Source: Agapetus fuscipes (Eukaryota; Arthropoda; Insecta; Trichoptera; Glossosomatidae). From it: a DNA stretch of 64,000 bases. The notes beneath the pieces are model-generated. The model was not told where the DNA came from. It did no database searches and saw only the letters and a list, made by a program, of their open reading frames with translations. This document shows, in pieces, positions 43,870 to 53,927 of this stretch (within the stretch, counting starts at the first letter, position 1; each line of letters opens with the position of its first letter). The DNA is taken from NCBI GenBank assembly GCA_951799405.1, contig OX637361.1, positions 8,269,156 through 8,333,155 of the forward strand. The letters run 5' to 3'. The translations under genes were made by a program, and so were the position numbers.

Positions 43870-43985
43870 ACTTTATCGGTGTTCTTCACACACAGCAAAT
43901 CCATGGCTCAACCGCCACCTAACGTGAATTTTCCATACAAAAAAATGACGATCCATGGATCAGCTATGGATTAAATGAGTTGTGA
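43870..43985. repeat. 115-bp repeat shared with 46625-46720
   Basis: TTCACACACAGCAAATCCAT and GATCCATGGATCAG are shared with the second copy (GATCCATGGTTCAG). Partly self-complementary. Confidence 0.55.
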
Positions 43986-44089
43986 ATAAACCTGTACGGT
44001 TTTGTTCTTTGACAAATTAAAATTAGATTTTTTTTTAAAAGAAGTGAATTATGAGTTTATTTTCTTAGGAGTTTATTACATATGAATTT

Positions 44090-44295
44090 ATTCCTTGACT
44101 TATATATAGGTTGGTATGAGGCTGACCACCCATACTGTAAAAAATGGTTCACTTTGCCAATGTCATCCCTGTTTCAGGGAAGGTCGACAAAAATGGCAGG
44201 GTTTATGTTCATTTGAGGTTTGGATTTTAATGTGTGAGTACATATGCGGCATTTGTAAGTGGGAACTTATCTTTGCAACTTAGATTATAGTTGAA
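44090..44295 (+). repeat. R1 copy
   Basis: TTCCTTGACTTATATATAGG start and TTTGCAACTTAGATTATAG end, with a shortened 3' half. Confidence 0.7.
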
Positions 44296-45007
44296 GATAA
44301 TATATTAGTACTTATGTTGATTTTGATTGATTCAGAAATGAATAACTTGTTTTGTTTTCTCTGTTTTTCAGTGGTCCTAGGATTCTACTATTGATGTCTT
44401 CCGTCGGGGATATATTTTTGAATAAAGTACTATTGAAATATATATTCTTCGTGTTGTATCAAAAACGAAATTTGACTGCTCATAATTTTCCTTGTAAAGT
44501 AAACTGTTATCTAGTGACTCTGCGGTTCTACGATGAGTGCGAATATTGTGATTTAACAATTCTTTTTTTACTTTTAAAGAAAAATTATCTATATCACTTT
44601 TTTACTTGAAGTACTTATGTAAATGTTGTATGCATATGTGTGCGTGTGTGTGTGGTCAATCTTTCTGTAGCTGCTATTGGGTAACAAAAACCAGTGTCCC
44701 GTTGTAAAACTTTTTGTTTAAACTCAACCATAGCCACGTTTACTAAAGAATGTATGAAAACTTAAATAGCATCTTTGTAGTGTTTTAATTTTCACACACT
44801 TTTGGTAAAATGCTTTGGTTCACTTTAAACATAAAGTTTTATACTCAAGGTACAGGGACAGAACTTTAATTTTTTTATTCCAAATTACATTTTTTATTGC
44901 AAAAATCCAAAGTCTTGATAAAATTAATCACTGTGGATTTTTACAGTAAAAGCTTAAATTGTAAAATATAATTTAGAATAGTTCCGATTCCCTGGTTAAT
45001 TACCCTG

Positions 45008-45487
45008 TTAAAATTTAATGGATTCGTGACATTTTTTTCTTGGTGTAAAATATTGAAAACAGCTATATTTGTTGCTATACAATGAGGTCAATTTTATTTT
45101 GTATTTGGAATTGTTTTCTCGCTGAGCAAACGTCAGCCTTGTATGGGTCCGCCATTCTTTACAAACAATAACAAAATATTTGTTTGCCTTTTCCGTAAAA
45201 CCCGGTCGGGTGACGACACAGTCTATGTCAATTGACGTGCAGCTCTCATTGGATAACATTTTAGAAATGGACAATTGAGAGGAAAATAACTGACATAGTA
45301 AATGATTTAACTTGGAAATTACAGCCATTAGACATTTCATTTTCAACAAATAATGTGTATTACAAACTGTGGAAAAGGTTAAATTTCCCAACGTTTTGTT
45401 GAAGTCGTATCCAGCATCATTAAGAGTTGTGTCACAGCTACGTTGAGGAATTTGACTTTCTGCACTAAAGTCATTTGAAATATCCAT
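45008..45487 (-). CDS. Uncertain 159-codon ORF, partly repeat-derived
   Basis: Open frame beginning MDISNDFSAESQIPQRSCDT with no recognised domain. About the last third overlaps an R3 repeat (45125-45262), so that part is not native coding sequence. The first 80 codons have unremarkable composition. I do not recognise a family. It may be a decayed exon or chance. Confidence 0.2.
   Translation of the reverse strand: MDISNDFSAESQIPQRSCDTTLNDAGYDFNKTLGNLTFSTVCNTHYLLKMKCLMAVISKLNHLLCQLFSSQLSISKMLSNESCTSIDIDCVVTRPGFTEKANKYFVIVCKEWRTHTRLTFAQRENNSKYKIKLTSLYSNKYSCFQYFTPRKKCHESIKF
45125..45262 (+). repeat. R3 repeat copy
   Basis: CAGCCTTGTATGGGTCCGCC, AAAACCCGGTCGGGTGACGA and GTCAATTGACGTGCAGC. Confidence 0.6.
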
Positions 45488-45489
45488 TT

Positions 45490-48400
45490 TACCAACTTGC
45501 TGAGCTGAAGGGCCAAAAAAGAAAGTCTTGTTTTAATTATAAAATAATATGTTCTTCAAAATGATTAGATTATTGAAAGTAAAAATATGTTCATTATTAA
45601 AACCATTTATGTTTTTTTTCTGTTTGTAGATTACATTCAATAAAAATCTCCTGGCTGAGGTCATATTTGAATAAAGAAAAGTATTGCGCTATAAAAAAAA
45701 ACCCTGGATTGTAGGAAATCAATTTCTTTTTTCTTATTGTACACACCAATCAATAGTATGTCACGGGCCCATTAGTTATCCTAGATTTTATAAAACTATG
45801 ACTTCAAAAAAACTGTAAAATATTGAAGATCTTGTATTAGAATAACATCTTATCATTACTGTCACTAATCAATTTAAATTATGTGGTTTGAAATTAATTG
45901 ACGCAATATCATTATGTATTATTTAATTGTAGTTATGGTAATGTCTGAAATGTGATGAGTGCATTTGTCAATAAAATTGATGTTGATAAGGTATTTTCAT
46001 AAGTTTCGAAAAACTGAAATACCTATATCAATTTGATAATCTAAAAATTTATGCATGGTTGAACAATCGCTTGTTCAGGAAAGTCAGGTCTAGAAACCAA
46101 TTTGTATAAAATCATCAAGAGGCCAGATGGAGATTGAAACGGTGATTTGTTACACACTCAGACTACCACCACCTCGTCCGCTCGACCGCAGCGCCGACAA
46201 AAGCAGATGCTCTCATGGCATTTTTGTCTTACCATTAGTATTATTTATTATTTTCTAGAAGTTGCATGTTTTGTAATTTACGTGACACAATGTATGACAT
46301 CTTGTTTGTTATTTTTTCATCTGACACTCTAACAATAATTTGATATTTATTTTATGTATCACTGCATTTAAAAAACATTCCTAAAAATGCCAATATTATT
46401 TTTACTTAGATAGTAATACAGATTACAAAAATATTTTATTTATTAACATTAAAAAAGGAATCCAAATTTTCATATTTATGATTAATAATTTTAGGGAGTT
46501 TATAAATTAATAGATACTAATGTTTGATGGAAGCGAAAAATATGCATGAGTTTTAAAATTTTATTTATGATATAATATAATATACGGCTTAGCATGTGAA
46601 CTTACAACTGAAATATGTATGTTGTTATTCACACACAGCAAATCCATTGCTCAACCACCAACTAACATGTAATGTACATGCAAAAAAACGATGATCCATG
46701 GTTCAGATAGGTTGTAAATTTTAAAGAATGAAAAAAACGGATTTTACTGACCGTGCAAAAGAGAAGAACGATTTTCTCTACGTTTCATCGGAGTCGTTTT
46801 TTGTGTCCACCTGATTGTTAAGTATTAAGAAAAAAATTCAACAAAGTTTTGCTCGGGAAACATAATTTTCGATTGAACACACTACCCGTTGCTTTTTAGA
46901 GAAATCCTGGTTAGTTTTCCTGAATTTCAGTCTAACTAAATAATAAATCAGTATTTTTAATTTTTTGTACACTCGTATTTTTACATTTTGATTATCTAAA
47001 AGAAAAAAAAAATACTAAGTGCCAAGTTTTATAAAAAATCTTCCGTCCTATTTTCACAAAAGCACATGTATTTTTCTAATTAATTACTCCTATTTTTTTT
47101 CACGTAGGTACATAAATATACGTACCTTCAGTGTTGATCAACATTTTTTTTTTAATTTTCAATATTTCTTCCTAACGTAATATAATAACAAATTAGGTAT
47201 TTAGTTAACAAAGTCTGGAGATTTCATAATTGAATTTTCATTTTGATGAACATTAATTTTGTACAGACTGCTTTTTAATGTAAAATACTTATAAATATGC
47301 ACATACCTACCTAGATTACATAAAACAGAATAGATTTTTAACTGCAGGACGTTCTTCAAATGTTTTGTTTATATTTTCATTAATATGCTTTAGAATTCAG
47401 GTACATATTTGCGTGGTTGATAAATGTAATCATTACAAAGAATAAAAATACATATGGAGGGTTAGATTGGTCCTGTGTAAATTTGTATTGTTATGAATAA
47501 TGTAATAATTATTGTTAAATAATGATTAGAATATGGCCTTTCTTAGGCAAGCTCAAATCGTTACATTATAATTATTATCATCAAATTTGGTATGTTCTTC
47601 ATGAAATGTAAAATATAAAATGAAAACATTCTTCAATATCAATTTACCTACGTATGATGCCGATAGAATCTTAGTTGTGTAATTTGTTTAGGTAATAGTG
47701 TATTTTTAACTAACTTTGCCATTTCCTGTAAATACTTATAATTCTATTTTAGTGACAAACCACTTACATCAAGAGAGGAAACTTGTGTCTTATTTAATTA
47801 AATAAATAAGCAAATCATTTTTCATGAATGCATATCAGACACTTTGGTGCAAACTGTAGACAAAATATACTTCATTCAACCTAGAGCAATATAACTCCCA
47901 ACAATTTGTTATAAATCGTAATTTATGTTGGGTACACGGATGATAATGAATGAATTCGAAAACGGAACTACCGACGCCATCTAGTAAAACATTACTTTTG
48001 ATAGTGGACTGTAAAGTCAGCTGTGTCATTTTGCTTTTATATTTTGATAAAAAAAATCATTGATATACCTTTAGTTATAATTGGTCTGACGGAGGTTATA
48101 TTACAAATGAAACAGTATTTTGTTAAAGAAAAACAAAATGAAGATTGTAAATTAACAGTTGCTAGTATCAAATATCAGAGCAGCGCCCTCGCTCAAATTT
48201 CAATCACGTTTATTACAATCCGTGTACCACTGTACTCAAATCTAGTGTGGCAGGGTATGAATATTGAATATACTTATTGTTTTTTTTGTGTAATCTTTGA
48301 ATGTACATATTTATATTAATGAAACTTGCTAGAAATGTATCTGCTATCATGAAATGAAATAGAAAGTGGAAAAATATTATTTTATAACCAGGTATGTTTT

Positions 48401-48740
48401 AATTTATATTTAGTAATACCAATTATATTTTACTCATCATTAGTATATTTAACGCCACAACTTGAGTATTACAAGTGCTTTTTCAAATATGTAAGTTCTA
48501 TTATAAATTAGTTTTCAAAGACTATTTTCTACTCCCTTTTTGCATTTTGAAATACATTCCAGATTATTAAAGTATCCAATTTTTTATATGGAAGTATTGC
48601 TCAAGTTCCTTTCCGAAATATTAGAATTATTTATTTGAATCTATTTCATCTTCAATACCTTTCTTTTTTCTAATCCAAAAAGTAACAAAAAATAAATATA
48701 TTGCATTGGTACATTAACAGGTTATTCATTAACATGAAAT
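45490..48740. other. AT-rich intergenic DNA
   Basis: No gene recognised. It contains the 46625-46720 repeat copy and otherwise AT-rich sequence with only short ORFs that have no family resemblance. Confidence 0.4.
46625..46720. repeat. Second copy of the 43.9-kb repeat
   Basis: TTCACACACAGCAAATCCAT start, followed by CTCAACCACCAACTAACATG and GATCCATGGTTCAG. Confidence 0.5.
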
Positions 48741-48744
48741 AAGT

Positions 48745-48895
48745 CACATAGAATCAAAAGACCGCAATCTAGGATACTATAGAAAATGAACCAAATATAT
48801 GGAAAAACAGAAATTTAATTTCCTGTGTTTCCAGATAGATATCTCATTTTTTAGATAAATCATTGTCGTCTGATTGTAAGTGGCTCCAATATTCA
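48745..48895. repeat. M1 MITE, left part
   Basis: CACATAGAATCAAAAGACCG and GCAATCTAGGATAC match the M1 left end. The right end is not clear. Confidence 0.45.
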
Positions 48896-48931
48896 CCTTA
48901 TAGAAGCATTATTTACATTGTTGCTCTTTTA

Positions 48932-49122
48932 GGCTGGTTTTAGTGCCGCGCTGACAACACGCTGACCGTCAGCGCTGACAGCCAAAATATATGAACTTGT
49001 AGGAAGCGTTTTAGAATGGCGCGTAGCTGTCAGCGCGCACGGCGGTCAGCGTTGACAGCTCAGCGGTTGTGTGCGCAGCTGAGCCGTGAGCGCTGACGGT
49101 CAGCGCGACACTAAAACCAGCC
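48932..49122. mobile_element. PIF/Harbinger-type MITE with TTA duplication
   Basis: The ends GGCTGGTTTTAGTGCCGCGC and GCGCGACACTAAAACCAGCC are inverted repeats. TTA flanks both sides (48929-48931 and 49123-49125). The inside is rich in GTCAGCGCTGACA-type palindromic boxes. It is unlike the ends of the Harbinger element at 58930, so it belongs to another subfamily. Confidence 0.85.
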
Positions 49123-49863
49123 TTAGGTGATTTAGTTGAAAAGTTGCATTTATTTTTATTGATATATCACTACCTTAAAGTTAGAGCTGAATAAGTGCTG
49201 ATTCACTGATTTGAGAAATTGTGGATACAACATTTTATTGGGGGTAACTTCTCATAGTAAGTGAACTAATTTAAGGAACATGACAAACTTCTAACCAACA
49301 GGATTATCACTCTTTTTAGAGTTTTCTCTCATATAAAATAGAAAAAAGTGCATTTATCTGAGAAACCCATGCGAGCCTGTCACCTATGTCCTTATTCAGT
49401 TTTACCTTTAAGGTATCAATATCTGGAATAGTTAACTATACAGTTTTGACATCAAAATTAAACTAAGATTGTCATTCCACCCTTCCTGCTCCACTTCATT
49501 TAGCAGAGTCGTGGGACTCTTCTTTTGAATGGTAAATTGTAAACCCTCTTTATATAAAATGAGAATAAAATTGTTGACTGATTTTTAAATATGTGTTTCA
49601 TTTTCCTCAAGTTTCCTAATGTTTGGAATGGTGTTTTTCTTCACACAAGCTGTAATAAATCTGTGTGACGAAGTAAAGATATATGAATATTAGCATGAGG
49701 ATAGGTGCAAGATAAATATATAACAAAGTAAATATATCTAAGAAAAAATCCTACATTGTCACCTTCGATTCCATTCAGCTCAAATGTCAGAAAGGAATGA
49801 AGCTGGTTCAGAGTAAGTAAGAACCTTTTTAGGTTTCAGTTAGAATTACGGTCGTTTGATATT

Positions 49864-50142
49864 TTGACAATTATATTAATTTTCGGATATTTAACGAACC
49901 GTTCGGTGAGAACTTACATTATTCTCTACGTTTCGTCAGCGACGTAGCCGAAGTCTTCAGGAGAACATCCTATCTGTACGGCGACTGAGGATGAACCAAA
50001 TTCATTCAAGTTGATCCTCAGTCGCCGTACAGATATGAAGTTCTCCTGAAGACGTCGGCTACGTCGCTGACGAAACGTAGAGAATAATGTAAGTTCTCAC
50101 CGAACGGTTCGTTAAATATCCGAAAATTAATATAATTGTCAA
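49864..50142. repeat. Near-perfect 133-bp-arm palindrome
   Basis: Arms 49864-49997 and 50011-50142 are reverse complements with few mismatches around CAAATTCATTCAA. Each arm carries a hammerhead-like motif, as in the unrelated-sequence palindrome at 12973-13255. Confidence 0.85.
50040..50088 (+). ncRNA. Hammerhead-ribozyme-like motif, best copy
   Basis: Stem I TTCTC; canonical core CTGAAGA; one extra C; stem II GTC...GAC with a 12-base loop; GAA; self-complementary ACGT at the stem III position; A (cleavage-site position 17); GAGAA pairing with TTCTC. All core bases of the canonical hammerhead are present. The deviations are the unpaired base before stem II and a loop-less stem III that could only form between two molecules. 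Its mirror is on the minus strand at about 49918-49966. Confidence 0.5.
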
Positions 50143-50384
50143 GAACCTTTTTCTTCTCGTAAACAGCATCAACTCGTTGTCTCTTACTGAACGGCTTTCT
50201 CACACTGGCTGATGCAACTGAAATGTTCTATGAAAGTAAATCACAGCTGGAGTTAATCATTATTTTATAATATGGTCATTGGTAAACTATATCTTTTTGA
50301 GATATACTCAAGGTGAGAAATCTCATACAAAGAATCGTTGATTACCTGCATGTCCCAAATTGTAGTTTGCCATAGTAGACCCGT

Positions 50385-51650
50385 CCGTAATCCAGTGGTA
50401 ACACTTCGGACTCGTGAATGGAAGGTTGTGGGTTTGAATCCCGGCGGAGCACAAGAAATATACCATTTATATTTTCAAATATGCTCTTTGCTGGGTTGAA
50501 AAATTCATATAACCTTTACCAAAGACCCGCCTTTAAAGGCCCATGCAGCCTTACAGCAACTGGGTCTTGCTTGAGAATTGGCGCTTTGCAGCGACAACTA
50601 AGTTCGTAAAAGGTCCGGTCGATAGCTCAGTAGGTATGATGCTTGCGATCGAACCCTAACTGAGAGTTAGGGTTCGATCCCACCGAGGGTGTCAGAAATG
50701 ATTTCCCGTTTCGGTGTGTGGTGCAGTCTGTCTTCAACAAGATATAGAACATACAATGTAGCGCCACTGCATTTCCCCCAGTCGCCTACAACAGAACGCC
50801 ACTGGTCACTGCGTGAATAAAACAATAGACCGCACGGAACGAAAGAATCTATGGCGATCTCTCATTGTCTGACACTAGCTAGACAATTACTGCAGTACAT
50901 GAATAGCAGTACAATTTCAACACTCGACGAGAAGACACAGCTGGACCCTAGGAAAGAAGACTGGACTGCTCTCCAACGGCGAGAGACTTCACTGCCTGGA
51001 AGATCTTGGCATTACCAGCAGACGCGGAGGCGACCGTCTCCTTCGCTGGATAATAATCTACCCAACACCAAAAGGTCCTTTTTAGGACCACATTTTACTC
51101 AAAAGGTATTGGTGTTCTGTCCAGCCCTTCTCCAACATTCCTCCCAGTTTCCAACCTTGAAGAAGCTGTGGAAACACCGTTGGGAGCAACCTGGAGGACG
51201 TCCAACATCGTCCACCTCGCCTCAGCTGATCTTGCTACTGCACCAGGCCACAAGGATCCCTCAGCAGGCGCAACGAGCACTCGCGAGCAAGAACAATCCC
51301 GCCTACAGTCTACAGGAACAGACTGTGGCGCCAAATACATTTGAAAAAACAAACCGAAACATTATACATCCAAAACTCTGTAAATATTTTTCACAACAAA
51401 CCAATGTTCCCACAGGTGTTTATTTCAAACCCAAATACCGGCAAGGCTTACTCAGCCTTCACAAGAAATGAGAACCAGCCCCCTCGGAAGCTGGAAAACC
51501 CCCACTTCAACTGAGTGGTTGGTGAGGCCGGCCCCCTTACCTGTAAAAATAAATAGGTCCCGAATCGCCACATGCGACCCCTTCAGGGATAATGCAGGCA
51601 AGAAGCTACACTATATGTGTAGATTAGTTGCGTTTGCCATACCAATACCT
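50385..51650 (+). repeat. Two-headed SINE interrupted by a solo LTR
   Basis: Head A (50385-50455; B box GGGTTTGAATCCC), linker, head B (50613-50692; GGTCGATAGCTCAGTAGGTA and GGTTCGATCCC), then ATGATTTCCCGTTTCGGTG, interrupted by the LTR. The tail resumes at 51415 (GTTTATTTCAAACCCAAATA, TTACTCAGCCTTCACAAGAA) and ends near GATTAGTTGCGTTTGCC. The 63.1-kb copy shows the uninterrupted junction. Confidence 0.8.
50717..51414 (+). mobile_element. Solo LTR
   Basis: 698 bp starting TGTGGTGCAG and ending TTCCCACA (TG...CA with TGTGG/CCACA ends), flanked by a 4-bp duplication GGTG (50713-50716 and 51415-51418). An AATAAA is present near 50817. No internal retroelement genes adjoin it, so it is the product of LTR-LTR recombination. 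The long ORF across it and into the SINE is chance. Confidence 0.75.
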
Positions 51651-51892
51651 ACCGATTGCAAGGAAACAGCTGATCATTATTATTGTGGGGTGGCCCAATG
51701 GGTGTGTGGCATTTCCATACATCTAGCTCACGTAGTACAAAAAAAATTTTTTTTTTAAATAGATTTGATGCAAAGCAGAATGCAATTCATCAACCTTTTT
51801 TTCTTAGCTAAAATTTCTAATTGATTTCGAAGCATTCTAGATTGAGAGCTGAATAATGAGGTAAGATTTGCTTCCAAAGATATCTGTACCCT

Positions 51893-52035
51893 GAGTATTA
51901 AACAGTACATAAACTCCCATCGTCACATAAAAAAAATAATTAACACTACATTCACTAGGAGTGGCGTCATGTATTCCACACATTTTTAATTTACACGATA
52001 GAGGCGAGTTTATGTAAATGTTTTATACTCGAGGT
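51893..52035. repeat. M2 MITE copy
   Basis: CAGTACATAAACTCCCATCG at the left and GGCGAGTTTATGTAAATGTT at the right are complementary. Confidence 0.55.
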
Positions 52036-52262
52036 CTTCTTCTCTATCTTGTTCCTCATTGCTGAGGGTTGTGACTTGCGTGGAAGCAACCACTCTTCTC
52101 CAGTTCTCTCTTGACTGTGCTGCTCGCAAAACACTCCAACCACTCAGGTGCCTGATGCCGTTTTCACTTGATCGATCCATCGTGTGGGGGATCTTCCCCT
52201 GCAAGCCACCATTACAACCAGTCGTTCCAGGCTATCATCATTGCCATGGATAATGGGTCCGA
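52036..52262 (-). pseudogene. LINE C-terminal fragment
   Basis: Minus strand: WNDWL, GRSPTRWIDQVKTASGT (one frame) and HLSGWSVLRAAQSRENWRRV (another frame). This is the 'RPPxRWxDxI...AQDRxxWR' end of RTE/jockey-like ORFs. Broken by frameshift. Confidence 0.65.
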
Positions 52263-52296
52263 AAAACTGAAGAGAGAATACTGGTAATCAAATCAT

Positions 52297-52520
52297 ACTA
52301 ATCTAAGTTGCAAAGATTGAGGATTCACATTATATGCATTCTCACAAGCAGACACGTATAAGTTCGCGATCGCACATGCTGCATGTGCAAACAAAACATA
52401 ACCAAAATCTCAGTTGAACTCTTGCCGACCTTCCCTGAAACAGGGGTAACATTGGCAAAGTGATCCATTTTCTACAGAATGGGTGGTCAGTTGAATACCA
52501 ACCTAGAAGTCAAGGAACAT
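52297..52520 (-). repeat. R1 copy
   Basis: TCTAAGTTGCAAAGATTGAG to AACCTAGAAGTCAAGGAAC. It ends about 125 bp before the RpL37A stop codon. Confidence 0.7.
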
Positions 52521-52583
52521 AGATAACAAATTATATATTTTTAATACAATGGAATAAAATACAGTATCGGTCTTTAGTTGTTT

Positions 52584-52589
52584 TTTATT
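52584..52589 (-). terminator. Polyadenylation signal of the L37a gene
   Basis: AATAAA on the minus strand, 57 bases past the stop codon. Confidence 0.6.
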
Positions 52590-52645
52590 GTACAGATAAA
52601 ACTTAAATCAAGGTGTGTGTGTTGCAAGGAGGGGCAGGGAGTTGT

Positions 52646-52783
52646 TTATTGTTCCCTGAGACGCCTGACGGCAGACCGCACGGAGCTGGCGGCCACGGTG
52701 GCGTACACCCAGGCTCCTCCAGCCACCACGCGCTTGCAGCGGCGGCAAGACCAGATGCCCACACAAGCACGCTTCATCGCTTC
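52646..52783 (-). CDS. RpL37A: RpL37A exon 3
   Basis: Encodes [34 protein letters not shown] and RRLREQ, then TAA. The acceptor is ttacag|GAAGCG, phase 0. It is GC-rich against an AT-rich intron. Confidence 0.95.
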   Translation of the reverse strand, partial: EAMKRACVGIWSCRRCKRVVAGGAWVYATVAASSVRSAVRRLREQ

Positions 52784-53927
52784 CTGTAACACAAACAACA
52801 CACATTACTTGAGAATGCCTTTAAATATCCTGATAACTAGTGGTACATAGGAAGACAGACAAATTATTGCTGGGCTGGAAGTCTCATCGCCACGGTAATT
52901 CTTACCTACTGACTATCGGTGATATTTGTGTGAAGACCTGTCAATCCAAGATGGCCACAAGTGAACAGCTGATTAATCTTCATACAAATATTACTGATAT
53001 TCGGTAGGTAAGAATTAGCGTGGTGATGAGACTTCCAGTCCTGGCAGACTCCAGTATTCTAATCTGTTATCTAGGCTGCAAGCATATGACGTTAACAATG
53101 GGGCCCCCACATGAATTGGCATAGACAATATTGTGAAAGCCACTCGGCTGGGTCGCTAGGGAAAAGTAAACAAATATTTTGATACTGGTTGTTGAGGACG
53201 GCAGTCCCATTATCATGCATGCTCACAAGTAACACTTCTAAATTATTACAAAAATAAGACTGATTGCTCTTATAACACTGAAAGAAGTTGACGGAAAAAA
53301 GGACATCACAATTTAGTCTGTCAATTAGGTGAGAACTTTTTTACTCAAAAAATATTTCTAATTATTGTTAGCCACAAAATCAGGTCCAATAGCGTTCATT
53401 CAAGGCAGTAGGGACTCATATAACACTTTGTTAGAATCATTGAGTTTCTTACTCTTCTAATATTTAAGTATGCCATTAATGTGTTGGTCCGTTACACTAC
53501 ATGGAGAGTTTTTTTTACACTTCCAAATGTATGTTGGAGTTGGACTACCTACTGTCCTACTCATATTCTAACCTCTCTTCGCAAGTAAACAATGCCAACA
53601 ACATATTTTAATGCAAGTACCTTTCCACAGAAGGAGCAGTTGTATTTAGCGTGCTGTGTGATTTCCATTTTCTTCACCATTTTACGCAAAGACGCACCAT
53701 AGCGAGTTCCGTATTTGCCGGTGATTCCGACCTTTTTCGTACGCTTGGCCTGAAAGACATAGAAAACATAATAATTTTTGACAGTTGATATTGGCTGACT
53801 TATCGTTTTTTAAGAGAAAATAGTGAAACCAAAACAAATTCGGATGGTTAGATTACATTTTAAATTAAAAATATTTCATAAAATTGAGCGGATTATAAGG
53901 ATATTTTAAAATAATAAAACACACCAT
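52646..53927 (-). CDS. RpL37A: 60S ribosomal protein L37a, whole gene
   Basis: Component of the large cytosolic ribosomal subunit (eL43). Three coding exons: 53925-53927 (ATG only), 53621-53749 and 52646-52783. The product is 89 aa against 92 in vertebrates. [20 protein letters not shown] and [10 protein letters not shown] are nearly invariant. The zinc finger is complete: CSFCG in exon 2, CRRC in exon 3. [17 protein letters not shown] matches the family C-terminal half, but the tail is shortened to RLREQ. The 5' UTR has a CTTTTGC tract that could be the terminal pyrimidine start typical of ribosomal protein mRNAs. An MITE sits in intron 2. Confidence 0.95.
52875..53038. repeat. Inverted-repeat MITE in RpL37A intron 2
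   Basis: CTGGAAGTCTCATCGCCACG and CGTGGTGATGAGACTTCCAG are complementary, with pairing continuing through TTCTTACCTACTGA to about 60 bp inward. Class unknown. Confidence 0.75.
53097..53215 (-). repeat. R3 copy in RpL37A intron 2
   Basis: Minus strand: ACTGCCGTCCTCAACAACC, CCCTAGCGACCCAGCCGAGTG and GTCTATGCCAATTCATGTG. Confidence 0.55.
53621..53749 (-). CDS. RpL37A: RpL37A exon 2
   Basis: 129 nt in phase 0. It starts at cag|GCCAAGCG and ends GGAAAG|gtactt. Encodes AKRTKKVG ... [11 protein letters not shown]. Confidence 0.95.
53925..53927 (-). CDS. RpL37A: RpL37A exon 1 coding part: isolated start codon
   Basis: CAAAAATG is followed directly by a gtgtgt donor, so the first exon contributes only Met. 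The intron to exon 2 is 175 bp. The ATG has A at -3. Confidence 0.85.

Noticed and set aside
50613..50692. tRNA gene
   Set aside because: Same reason; it is head B of the SINE and carries an extra GAGAGTTAGGG-type duplication.
50851..51471. 206-codon ORF
   Set aside because: It starts inside a solo LTR and runs across its end into a SINE tail, and has no recognised domain.
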